Below are positions 5,679 through 12,345 of a DNA stretch of 15,352 nt, piece after piece (positions within the stretch are counted from its first letter, which is position 1; the number at the start of each line of letters is the position of its first letter). The notes under the pieces were generated by a model. That model had not been told where the DNA came from. It saw only the letters and a program-made list of their open reading frames with translations, and ran no database searches. The translations under genes and the position numbers were made by a program. Origin of the DNA: an uncultured Oscillospiraceae bacterium (GTDB lineage Bacteria > Bacillota > Clostridia > Oscillospirales > Acutalibacteraceae); assembly GCA_900543525.1 (NCBI GenBank), contig UQRS01000052.1:1-15352 (forward strand). The letters run 5' to 3'.

Positions 5679-6044
5679 ATGCATTTGCAGGAGTCCGGCG
5701 AAATGTATCTTGAGACCATATTTATACTCTCTCAAAAAGGGGGCGTCATCCGGTCGGTCGACGTGGCGGAGGAGATGGGCTTTTCCAAGCCCAGCGTCAG
5801 CCGGGCGGTCGGCCTTCTGAAGCAGGGGGGCTACCTGACGGCCGACGGAGAGGGACACCTCTCCCTGACCGCGGAAGGGGAGGAGGTCGCCCGGAAAATT
5901 TATGAGCGGCATACCATCCTGACGGCGTTTTTGATACAGCTCGGCGTGGATGAAAAAAATGCGGCGGAGGACGCCTGCAAGATCGAGCATGATATCAGCG
6001 ACGCCTCCTTTGCGGCGATCAAGCAGCATCTGGAGCGCGTTTAA
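5679..6044 (+). CDS. DtxR/MntR-family metal-dependent repressor, iron-type ligands
   Basis: This 121-residue regulator has an N-terminal winged helix (DVAEEMGFSKPSVSRAVGLLKQGGYL, roughly 28-53) and a C-terminal metal-binding dimerisation domain. It lacks the SH3-like third domain of actinobacterial DtxR/IdeR, so it has the size of MntR. The ligand positions resemble DtxR more than MntR. M9 (GEMYLE) corresponds to DtxR Met10, where MntR has Asp8. C100 with E103 and H104 (CKIEH) corresponds to DtxR Cys102, Glu105 and His106, where MntR has Glu99. This favours Fe2+ sensing (inference from family alignments recalled, not computed). The ATG at 5679 is preceded by GAGGAGG. It is divergent from feoA2 and probably controls it through the TTAG-N6-CTAA repeats. 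Confidence 0.93.
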   Translation: MHLQESGEMYLETIFILSQKGGVIRSVDVAEEMGFSKPSVSRAVGLLKQGGYLTADGEGHLSLTAEGEEVARKIYERHTILTAFLIQLGVDEKNAAEDACKIEHDISDASFAAIKQHLERV

Positions 6045-6107
6045 GGCTTAAGGCGCAGAATGCTTTTGGGAAAATCTTTGGGCGCCGCCCGGGATAAAGC
6101 GTAAATC

Positions 6108-6157
6108 AGGCCGGCTCTTTTAAGAAAACGTATCGTTTTTCTTAAAAGAGCCGGCCT
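6108..6157. terminator. Very long hairpin terminator after the regulator
   Basis: A 23-base arm (6108-6130, starting AGGCCGGCTCTTTT) pairs with 6134-6157 around the loop TAT, with a single bulged T. The stem is far longer than usual. Only a weak T-run follows (TTTGCTTTC), but T-rich tracts lie within the stem on both strands. It probably ends the regulator's transcript. Confidence 0.75.
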
Positions 6158-6375
6158 TTGCTTTCCCGAGTATGGAAAATGGGCCGACAAAAAAAGGGGG
6201 AAGGTTCTTTTCCCCCGCCCGGTTTTGCGCTTTGCGGCAAGGTGGGGCGGAGAGCCGCCGAGCCGCTGCACTGCGGTGCGCTTTTTTCTGCCCCGAAAAG
6301 GGCGGAAAAAAGGAGAAGACTCCCGCTAAAAAATGCGGAGCCTCCCCCTTTTTTCTTTTTAAAAACTGCGGAGCA
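6158..6375. other. Gene-free spacer, hairpin-rich
   Basis: No gene is supported between the regulator's terminator and the HPr-like gene. Seen here are a 13-bp near-perfect inverted repeat (CTTTTTTCTGCCC at about 6279-6291 against GGGCGGAAAAAAG), several poly-A and poly-G tracts, and a direct repeat AAAAAnTGCGGAGC at about 6328-6341 and 6361-6374. Confidence 0.5.
6306..6346 (-). terminator. Probable terminator of the HPr-like gene
   Basis: On the minus strand an imperfect hairpin (GGAGGCTCCGC ... GCGGGAGTCTTCTCC) is followed directly by six T residues. It lies about 30 bases past the stop of the HPr-like gene. The stem contains bulges, so this is a moderate call. Confidence 0.5.
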
Positions 6376-6618
6376 TTATTTTTTTTCAGCTACATAAACG
6401 TAGGGCTCGATCTGTGCGGAGATGCCGTCATCCTCCTCGCAATGCGCGATGACATGCAGCGGCTTGGTGAGATCCACGCTGAAAATGCCCATGATGGACT
6501 TTGCATTTACCGTGTATTTGCCCGAGATGATTTCGGTATCATACGGGTGAGACATGGTGATGTTGACAAAATTCTTGACGTCCTCAATGCTGCGCAGCAT
6601 GATTTCCCTCTCGATCAA
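6376..6618 (-). CDS. HPr-like protein lacking the phosphorylatable histidine
   Basis: An 80-residue protein with an HPr-type fold. IEDVKNFVNI (11-20) matches helix 1. EIISGKYTVNAKSIMGIFSVDLTKPLHV (29-56) matches the HPr segment containing the regulatory serine; S41 is in the place of HPr Ser46. No histidine exists where PTS HPr carries His15, so it cannot act as a normal phosphocarrier. Such proteins are common in clostridia but their role is unknown. A TTG at 6618 is chosen as start: GGGAGG lies 8 bases before it, and it restores the first beta strand expected in relatives (MIEREIMLRSIEDV). An internal ATG at M7 would remove that strand. Transcription probably starts from 6736-6764. Confidence 0.82.
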   Translation of the reverse strand: MIEREIMLRSIEDVKNFVNITMSHPYDTEIISGKYTVNAKSIMGIFSVDLTKPLHVIAHCEEDDGISAQIEPYVYVAEKK

Positions 6619-6665
6619 ACTTTTCGCCTCCCTCTTTGGTTGAAGACAGCTTTTCATAAACTGTG

Positions 6666-6707
6666 CGCGGGAAAGTGCGCGCCGCCCGGCGGCCGACTTC
6701 TCCCGCG
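6666..6707 (-). other. Compound hairpin in the leader of the HPr-like mRNA
   Basis: Nested inverted repeats lie in the roughly 110-base untranslated leader: CGCGGGA/TCCCGCG outside, AAGT/ACTT next (one bulged C), and GCCGC/GCGGC inside with a 3-base loop. It ends about 47 bases before the TTG start and does not cover the ribosome site. Confidence 0.55.
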
Positions 6708-6735
6708 AAAAATGCATTTTATTGAAACCTGCCTA

Positions 6736-6764
6736 ATCATAGCACTTATTTTCCCTCCCGTCAA
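6736..6764 (-). promoter_or_regulatory. Promoter of the HPr-like gene
   Basis: TTGACG (6759-6764), a 17-base spacer and TATGAT (6736-6741) on the minus strand give a strong sigma-A-type promoter with an expected start near 6729. Confidence 0.85.
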
Positions 6765-6840
6765 GTGTTAAATCGGGGGATATCCACGGGTTTTGTGCAG
6801 ATATTCCGCGGCGAAAAATGCACATTCCGGCAAGGTACGG

Positions 6841-6869
6841 TTGAATCCGGGGGGAAAATCGAGTATAAT
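6841..6869 (+). promoter_or_regulatory. Promoter of mtaB
   Basis: TTGAAT (6841-6846), a 17-base spacer and a perfect TATAAT (6864-6869) read into mtaB, with the start near 6876 and a leader of about 80 bases. It diverges from the HPr-like promoter, with about 76 bases between the two -35 boxes. Confidence 0.88.
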
Positions 6870-6956
6870 AGCCGCAGGAAAAAAGGAGGCTGCTTCTGCC
6901 ACCGGATTTTTTCAAAAGCTTTGCAATAGATTATTTTGAGGAGTTTTTGCCCGATT

Positions 6957-8267
6957 ATGAAAGTTTTGTTTATTACCCTTGGCTGCAAGGTGAATCAGTA
7001 TGAGACCGAGGCCATCCGCGAGCGGTTCGAAGCCGCGGGCTACCTTTCCGCTGAAGAGGGGGAGGAGGTCGATGCGGTCATCATCAATTCCTGCACCGTC
7101 ACGGCCGAGAGTGATCGAAAAACCCGGCAGCTCTGCCGGAAATACCGCCGACTCTGCCCCACGGCGGCCATCGTGCTGATCGGCTGCATGGCGCAGGCCT
7201 TCCCGGAGGAGGCGGAGGCGCTGGACTGTGTGGACGTCATCCTCGGCAACCGGGACGCGGGAATGGTCCTGCAGAAAACGGAGGAATATCTCTCCGACCG
7301 GGTGCGGATCGTGGAGGTTGCGCCCCACGACCGAACTGAGCGGTTCAACACGCCCGGCATCGGCCGATTTGAGGAGCGCACCCGCGCGTTTATGAAAATA
7401 GAGGATGGCTGTCAGCGGTACTGCACCTACTGCATTATTCCGACCGCGCGGGGCGTTGTGCGCTCCCGTCCGGCGGCGGATATAAGGGCGGAGGCGGCGC
7501 GCCTCGCCCTCGCCGGGTATCGGGAAATTGTGCTGGTCGGCATCAACCTGTCGGCCTATGGCAGGGATACCGGAGAGCGGCTGTGCGACGCGGTTTCGGC
7601 CGTTTGCTCGGTCGAGGGCATTTCGCGGGTGCGGCTCGGCTCGCTCGAGCCGGATCAGATCACCGATGACGACCTCGCCCGTCTTGCGGCAGAGGAAAAA
7701 TTCTGCCCGCAATTTCATCTTTCCCTCCAATCGGGCTGCGACGCAACCTTAAAACGGATGAACCGGCACTATGACACCGCTTTCTACACCGATCTTGTGA
7801 CCCGCATCCGCCGCGCTTTTTCAAACCCGAGCGTGACCACCGACGTTATGGTCGGCTTCCCGGGAGAGCGTGAGGAGGATTTTCTCGCCTCGGCCGAATA
7901 TGTAAAGGAGATCGGCTTTGCCCGCAGCCATGTTTTCGCCTACTCCCGCCGGGCGGGAACCCGGGCGGCCGTCATGCCGGATCAGATCCCGAAGAAGGAG
8001 AAGGCGCGCCGCGCCTCCCTTATGTCCGCCGCCGCCAAAGAGGCGGCCGACCGCTTTCATGAGGGGCAGGTCGGCTGCGTAGTACAGGTGCTTTTTGAGC
8101 AGTTTGCCGACGGTCTGCTCTCGGGCTACAGCGAAAACTATACCCACGTATTGACGCCGGGGGATAAATCCCTCTGCGGGCGGATCTGCCCGGTGGAGAT
8201 TACCGGCGTCCTGGCCGACGGCTGCACCGGCCGCCTGCTGCGGGAGGGCGAGCGCACGCCTCTTTAA
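6957..8267 (+). CDS. mtaB: tRNA t6A37 methylthiotransferase MtaB
   Basis: A 436-residue radical-SAM methylthiotransferase of the MiaB/MtaB group. It converts t6A to ms2t6A at position 37 of ANN-decoding tRNAs. The N-terminal domain opens with VLFITLGCKVNQYETEAI and provides C10, C46 (NSCTVTAESDRK) and C77 (GCMAQ) for the auxiliary 4Fe-4S cluster. The radical-SAM triad is C152, C156 and C159 (GCQRYCTYC). The central barrel has LQSGCDATLKRMNRHY and TDVMVGFPGE, and a C-terminal TRAM-like domain follows. GCKVNQYE and the length place it with MtaB rather than MiaB. The ATG at 6957 is used, although its GAGGAG lies about 13 bases upstream, longer than usual; an upstream TTG overlaps the ribosome site. 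Confidence 0.95.
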   Translation: MKVLFITLGCKVNQYETEAIRERFEAAGYLSAEEGEEVDAVIINSCTVTAESDRKTRQLCRKYRRLCPTAAIVLIGCMAQAFPEEAEALDCVDVILGNRDAGMVLQKTEEYLSDRVRIVEVAPHDRTERFNTPGIGRFEERTRAFMKIEDGCQRYCTYCIIPTARGVVRSRPAADIRAEAARLALAGYREIVLVGINLSAYGRDTGERLCDAVSAVCSVEGISRVRLGSLEPDQITDDDLARLAAEEKFCPQFHLSLQSGCDATLKRMNRHYDTAFYTDLVTRIRRAFSNPSVTTDVMVGFPGEREEDFLASAEYVKEIGFARSHVFAYSRRAGTRAAVMPDQIPKKEKARRASLMSAAAKEAADRFHEGQVGCVVQVLFEQFADGLLSGYSENYTHVLTPGDKSLCGRICPVEITGVLADGCTGRLLREGERTPL

Positions 8268-8288
8268 AGAAAACAGCACATAAAAACG

Positions 8289-8330
8289 CAAAGCGCCTTT
8301 TTGCAGGAATACTGCGAAAAAGGCGCTTTG
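8289..8330. terminator. Terminator 1 after mtaB
   Basis: CAAAGCGCCTTTTTGCAG pairs with CTGC-G-AAAAAGGCGCTTTG: 18 pairs with one bulged G and a 5-base loop. It starts about 20 bases past the mtaB stop. Confidence 0.8.
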
Positions 8331-8341
8331 GTTATCTTCGT

Positions 8342-8382
8342 AAAAAATGCAGTGCTTCGGTTGTCAAAGCACTGCATTTTTT
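8342..8382. terminator. Terminator 2, bidirectional, between convergent genes
   Basis: AAAAAATGCAGTGCTT and AAGCACTGCATTTTTT form a perfect 16-bp stem with a 9-base loop. The T6 run serves the plus strand (mtaB) and the A6 run the minus strand (lipoprotein gene). Confidence 0.88.
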
Positions 8383-8432
8383 GCGGTTATTCCATAAGTA
8401 ACGGCCGGGGGAGAGGGCGCACCGCCTTTGCC

Positions 8433-9068
8433 TCAGGATTCCGTCCAGTAGCGGTTGTCGGTCAGCACCGTGCAGGTCAGAAAATCGTCGGTAAAGTAGA
8501 AATCCACGGTGTGATCGTTGGTTGTGTAGCTGACAACCGAGAAGGAGGCCGGCGTCGAGGGGAGAAAATCGACCTGCGTGACCGCCTCCTCCCGGGTGGG
8601 GGCGGCGTCAATGGCGGCCTTTACATCCTCCGGCATGGTGATGCCGATCTGAAAATCGAAGGCGTCCTTGAAGCAGACAATCCGGGAAATGCCGCTGCCC
8701 TCATACTTCGTTTTGTAAAACAGGTAGGTGTCGCCGAGGTCGACCTTCACCTGGGTGTAGGAATCGTAAATGGTCATATCAAAGCCGTGGTTATGGCCGT
8801 CCTCCGCCTCCTGCGAGGGGGGCGCGGTCTCCTCACTCGGCGGGGTGTAGTTGTACATCTCCTTCACGGTGCCGATGTAGGTGCCGAGGGCGACGTCCAC
8901 CCCGGGGATAACCCCCTCCACCGCGTAGGAGAGCACATCCACCGTGTGCGCCGCTTTAGAGGAGGCGGCCGCCGTATCGGAAGAAGCGACCGCAGCCTCC
9001 TTCCCGCTGCAGGCGGCGAGAGAAAGCAGCATGGTCAGCAAAAGCAAAACAGCCGTGCAACGTTTCAT
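8433..9068 (-). CDS. Predicted lipoprotein of unknown function
   Basis: A 211-residue exported protein. It has a lipoprotein signal: MKRCTAVLLLLTMLLSLAAC, with lipobox LAAC and C20 as the lipidated residue. A low-complexity Ala/Ser linker follows (to about residue 40). The rest is an acidic domain rich in Asp, Thr and Tyr that I cannot assign. GHNHG (about residues 91-95) might bind metal, but it sits in a loop-like Glu/Pro-rich stretch. AAAAGGAG lies before the ATG. It lies 40 bases downstream of pncB on the same strand, so the two are probably co-transcribed. A TATAAT at 9108-9113 has no matching -35. Bidirectional terminators follow. Confidence 0.82.
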   Translation of the reverse strand: MKRCTAVLLLLTMLLSLAACSGKEAAVASSDTAAASSKAAHTVDVLSYAVEGVIPGVDVALGTYIGTVKEMYNYTPPSEETAPPSQEAEDGHNHGFDMTIYDSYTQVKVDLGDTYLFYKTKYEGSGISRIVCFKDAFDFQIGITMPEDVKAAIDAAPTREEAVTQVDFLPSTPASFSVVSYTTNDHTVDFYFTDDFLTCTVLTDNRYWTES

Positions 9069-9108
9069 TTTTCAAAATCTCCTTTTCACATATCCTCCGG
9101 GACGAAAA

Positions 9109-10548
9109 TTATACGCGCTTTTCCGAAAGCAGCTTCTGCCGCAGATTCCAGAGCTTTTCGGAGTAGTCCACATAGTATTTGTGCGGCTTTTCAAACCGCT
9201 GCACCTCTTCCCAAAGGGTCTCCACCTGCCCTTTGCAGTAGCGCTTGATGCTCTGGGCGGAGGGGCTTTCATAAACCAGCTGCCCGGCGTCGAAAATCGG
9301 AACCAGCAGCCGCCGCGCGATGAAGTTGCGGATGGTTTTGCGCTTCCAGGTGTATTCCGGGTCAAAAATTTCATAGGGCTGGGTGTCGTCGATATGCTCA
9401 TCGGCCAGCGTGATCACGTCGGCGATGGCCTTCCCGCTCTCCCGGTCGAAGAGGCGCCAGCAGCTCTTAAAGCCGGGCAGCGTGATTTTGGAGACGTTTT
9501 CGCTGATCTTGATTTTGGGGATAAGGATTCCATCCCGCTCGATTGCGGCAAGCTTGTACACGCCGCCAAAGACCGCCTCGCTCGAGGCGGTGATCAGCCG
9601 CTCTCCCACGCAGAAGTTGTCCACCTTTGCCCCCTGCATCAGCATGTCGCGGATGAGGTATTCGTCCAGCGAGTTGGAGACAAAGATGTGGCAGTCGGGA
9701 TAACCCGCGTCATCCAGCATCTTGCGCGCCTTTTTGCTCAGATAGGTGATGTCGCCGCTGTCAATCCGGATGCCCATTGGCCGGCAGCCGGCCGGCACAA
9801 CCACCTCGTCAAAGGTTTTGATCGCGTTCGGCAGGCCGGATTTCAGGGTGTTGTAGGTGTCCACCAGCAGGACGCATTGGCTGGGATACCGGGCAGCATA
9901 GACCTTGAAAGCCTCCAGCTCGCTGTCGAAAAGCTGCACCCAGCTGTGCGCCATGGTGCCGGCCGGGGGAATGCCGAAGCGCTTGGCCGCCATGAGGTTG
10001 GAGGTCGACTCCGCGCCGCCGATGTAGGCCGCTCTGGCGCCGTACACTGCCGCGTCATAGCTGTGCGCCCGCCGGGCGCCGAACTCGGTTACGCTGTGCC
10101 CCTGCGCCGCGCGGGCGATGCGGCAGGCCTTTGTCGCGATCAGGGATTGATAGTTGACCGTGAGCAGCAGCATGGTCTCCACCAGCATGGCCTGAATCAT
10201 CGGGCCGCGAACCGTGACGATCGGCTCACCGGGGAAGATCGGCGTCCCCTCCGGTACGGCCCAGACGTCGCAGACGAACTTGAAATTTTCGAGCAGCTGC
10301 AAAAAACGCTCGTCAAAGCGGTTCAGCCCGCGCAGATAGGCGATATCCTCCTTTGAAAAGCGGAGGTTTTGCAGATGTTCGATCATCTGCTCCAGCCCGG
10401 CCATGATGGCAAAGCCGCCGTCGTCCGGAACCTTGCGGAAGAAGAGGTCGAAGTAAGCCGTCGTCTCCTCCCGCCCGGTGTCGAAAAGGCCGTTGGACAT
10501 GGTCATCTCATACAAATCAACCAGCATGGATAAATTTTCCTTCATCAT
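9109..10548 (-). CDS. pncB: Nicotinate phosphoribosyltransferase
   Basis: A 479-residue enzyme that joins nicotinate and PRPP to form nicotinate mononucleotide, with ATP, in NAD salvage. Family motifs seen are VDLYEMTMSNGLF (10-22), FGARRAHSYDAAVYGARAAYIGGAESTSN (156-184), GTMAHSWV (197-204), RIDSGDITYLSKKAR (261-275) and FVSNSLDEY (289-297). The RIDSGD segment contacts the phosphoribosyl substrate in this family. Length and motifs fit the Gram-positive-type enzyme. Two ATGs are adjacent; the first (10548) has AAAGG about 6 bases upstream. A promoter is at 10653-10680. It has no other NAD-synthesis neighbour here and is followed by the lipoprotein gene. Confidence 0.96.
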   Translation of the reverse strand: MMKENLSMLVDLYEMTMSNGLFDTGREETTAYFDLFFRKVPDDGGFAIMAGLEQMIEHLQNLRFSKEDIAYLRGLNRFDERFLQLLENFKFVCDVWAVPEGTPIFPGEPIVTVRGPMIQAMLVETMLLLTVNYQSLIATKACRIARAAQGHSVTEFGARRAHSYDAAVYGARAAYIGGAESTSNLMAAKRFGIPPAGTMAHSWVQLFDSELEAFKVYAARYPSQCVLLVDTYNTLKSGLPNAIKTFDEVVVPAGCRPMGIRIDSGDITYLSKKARKMLDDAGYPDCHIFVSNSLDEYLIRDMLMQGAKVDNFCVGERLITASSEAVFGGVYKLAAIERDGILIPKIKISENVSKITLPGFKSCWRLFDRESGKAIADVITLADEHIDDTQPYEIFDPEYTWKRKTIRNFIARRLLVPIFDAGQLVYESPSAQSIKRYCKGQVETLWEEVQRFEKPHKYYVDYSEKLWNLRQKLLSEKRV

Positions 10549-10652
10549 GCATCACCTTTCGGATAAAACAGTGCTCAGAGGGCTTTCTCGCCTCCCACAG
10601 TGTGCGGCAGACGCCTCCTGTCCATTTTATGATTTTTTGTATTATATTTTTT

Positions 10653-10680
10653 AGTATATCATATTTTCCCAAAAAATCAA
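10653..10680 (-). promoter_or_regulatory. Probable promoter of pncB
   Basis: TTGATT (10675-10680), a 16-base spacer and TATACT (10653-10658) on the minus strand sit in an AT-rich island. The expected leader is about 100 bases. No NiaR- or NrtR-type repeat was recognised. Confidence 0.6.
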
Positions 10681-10913
10681 AACCTTTTCCCGGCCGAAAA
10701 AGAATTTTGGCAGAGGGGGGCGGCCTTCCCATACCGCGGGCGGCAGATCGGGCGTTTTTGTTTATCCAAAAAGGCTCGCCGCTTCATGCATGCGTTGCCC
10801 GTCGGCGGCCGGAAAAGCGGAGCAAGTGTAAGAAACCGGAAGGCCGGAAAAGCCGGAAATTTTTTTAAGAAATGCGGAGATTTTCAAAAAGAAGAGGACC
10901 GAGATTTTCCCCC
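10681..10913. other. Gene-free spacer between pncB and the aminotransferase
   Basis: No gene is supported. The stretch is G- and purine-rich, with a 12-base direct repeat GGCCGGAAAAGC at 10807-10818 and 10842-10853, three nearby CCGGAA words, and a weak hairpin at 10751-10780 (GGCG-TTTTTG ... CAAAAA-CGCC with a 4-base bulge). An open frame runs in from 10786 in phase with the aminotransferase but lacks protein-like sequence. Confidence 0.45.
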
Positions 10914-10942
10914 TTTTCAAACCGGACGGAATGTGCTAAAAT
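10914..10942 (+). promoter_or_regulatory. Probable promoter of the aminotransferase gene
   Basis: TTTTCA (10914-10919), a 17-base spacer and TAAAAT (10937-10942), with TG one base before the -10 (extended -10 form). The leader would be about 107 bases. Confidence 0.6.
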
Positions 10943-11055
10943 ATTATATTATCGCATGCGTAGGCGCTCTTGGGAAATTCCGGCGGGACGAAAAACACTC
11001 TGCAAAATCCGCCGCAACGCCTGCCCGGATGCAAAAGGAAAGGAAGCGCTTTTAT

Positions 11056-12252
11056 ATGGAATATACATTTGCCAGGCGGATCAGCAAGCTGCAGCCCTCC
11101 GCCATCAGAGAGATTTTGAAGTTCACCTCTCAGCCGGGAATCATCTCCTTCGCGGCGGGCAACCCCGCTCCGGACGCCTTCCCGGTGGAGGAGATCCGCC
11201 GCCTCTCGGCCGAGATTTTTGAAACCCGGCCGATCGACGCGCTGCAATATTCCATTACCGAAGGGTATCCGGCTTTGCGGGAGCATCTCTTCCGGTATAT
11301 GCAGGAGAAGTACGCCGTCGGGACAGAGGGCGACCGTCTGCTCGTTACCAGCGGCGCCAATCAGGTGATGGAGCTGGTTTCCAAGGTTTTCTGCAACGAG
11401 GGGGACATGGTCATCTGTGAAAGCCCCTCCTTTATCGGGTCGCTCAACGCCTTCCGGTCGTACGGCGTGCATCTCTGCGGCGTGCCGGTTGAGGCGGACG
11501 GCATGAATCTGGAGCTTTTGGAGCAGGCGCTCAAAACCGAGCAGAACGTCCGGTTTATCTACACCATCCCGAATTTTCAGAACCCGTCGGGCGTTACCAT
11601 GTCCCTTGAAAAACGGAAGAAGCTTTACGCCCTCGCCAAGCAGTACGGCGTGCTGATTCTGGAGGACAACCCGTATGGAGAGACCCGCTTTGCCGGAGAG
11701 ACGATTCCCCCGATCAAGAGTTTGGATACCGAGGGGCTGGTGATCTACGCCGGATCGCTGTCCAAGGTGGTTGCCGCCGGACTCCGCGTCGGCTACGCCA
11801 TCGCGCCGGAGGCGATCATTTCCAAGATGGTGGTCTGCAAGCAGGTTAACGACGTGCACACCAACATCTGGTCGCAGCTGGTTTCCCACGCTTATCTGAC
11901 CCAGTGCGACTTTGACGCCCATCTTGCCGATATTCAGAAGATTTACAAGCGCAAGGCCGGGCTGATGATGTCTCTGCTTGACCGGCACCTCTGCCCCCAC
12001 GGCTTTTCCTACAACCCGGTTGAGGGCGGGCTTTTCCTCTGGGTGAAGCTGCCGGCCGGGCTGGATATGCCCGCCTTCTGCACCGCGGCGGTCAAGGCCG
12101 GCGTGGCGGTCGTGCCCGGCAACGCCTTCTTGATGGATGAGAGTGAGCCGTGCGACTACATCCGGCTCAATTTCTCCACCCCCACCGATGAACAGATGAA
12201 AAAGGGAATGGCCATCCTGGAGCAGGTCGCTTTGGAGATGCTGAAAAAATAA
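11056..12252 (+). CDS. PLP-dependent aminotransferase, class I/II (2-aminoadipate-type)
   Basis: A 398-residue fold-type I aminotransferase. The PLP lysine is K237 in YAGSLSKVVAAGLRVGY. Other signature residues are N176 in NFQNPSG, D204 and Y207 in LEDNPYGE, and a C-terminal IRLNFS with the carboxylate-binding Arg. SFAAGNPAPDAFP and LQYSITEGYPALREHL are typical of the LysN/AraT group that includes 2-aminoadipate and broad-range aromatic or branched-chain aminotransferases; MocR regulators carry the same domain. No DNA-binding domain is present here. The true substrate cannot be read from sequence. The ATG at 11056 is preceded by AAGGAAAGGAAG; an in-frame opening 90 codons longer has no ribosome site and non-protein-like sequence. 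trpS follows after 93 bases without a clear terminator. Confidence 0.93.
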   Translation: MEYTFARRISKLQPSAIREILKFTSQPGIISFAAGNPAPDAFPVEEIRRLSAEIFETRPIDALQYSITEGYPALREHLFRYMQEKYAVGTEGDRLLVTSGANQVMELVSKVFCNEGDMVICESPSFIGSLNAFRSYGVHLCGVPVEADGMNLELLEQALKTEQNVRFIYTIPNFQNPSGVTMSLEKRKKLYALAKQYGVLILEDNPYGETRFAGETIPPIKSLDTEGLVIYAGSLSKVVAAGLRVGYAIAPEAIISKMVVCKQVNDVHTNIWSQLVSHAYLTQCDFDAHLADIQKIYKRKAGLMMSLLDRHLCPHGFSYNPVEGGLFLWVKLPAGLDMPAFCTAAVKAGVAVVPGNAFLMDESEPCDYIRLNFSTPTDEQMKKGMAILEQVALEMLKK

Positions 12253-12291
12253 CCTCTGCAAATACCCTCTGCCGAAAGGGCAGTCGGAAAA

Positions 12292-12321
12292 CCGCCCGTC
12301 CGGGCCTCCATATTCCGGGCG
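12292..12321 (+). other. Alternative hairpins before trpS
   Basis: GCCC (12294-12297) can pair with GGGC (12302-12305), or CGCCCG (12293-12298) can pair with CGGGCG (12316-12321). The two are mutually exclusive. There is no T-box consensus and no leader peptide with Trp codons, so a regulatory role is only a possibility. Confidence 0.25.
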
Positions 12322-12345
12322 CGGCGTTCAGAAAGGCTGATTTTT

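Noticed and set aside
6158..6771. Plus-strand open frames through the spacer and opposite the HPr-like gene
   Set aside because: Their Lys/Phe/Pro-rich translation comes from homopolymer tracts, and the HPr-like gene on the other strand has a promoter, ribosome site and conserved fold.
6890..7003. Frame after a strong AAAAGGAGG at 6881-6889 that overlaps the mtaB start, a possible leader peptide
   Set aside because: Its only start would be CTG, and it runs out of phase into mtaB. It is more likely chance, although the strong ribosome-like site without a gene is curious.
8944..10356. Plus-strand open frame opposite pncB
   Set aside because: It is antisense to a gene with intact family motifs and has no start signal.
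10786..11055. 90-codon in-frame N-terminal extension of the aminotransferase
   Set aside because: It has no ribosome site at its start and Lys/Arg/Gly-rich non-protein-like sequence, and it contains the likely promoter; the ATG at 11056 has a good ribosome site and matches the family N-terminus.
10936..12261. Minus-strand open frame opposite the aminotransferase
   Set aside because: It is a shadow of a clear PLP enzyme and is composition-driven.
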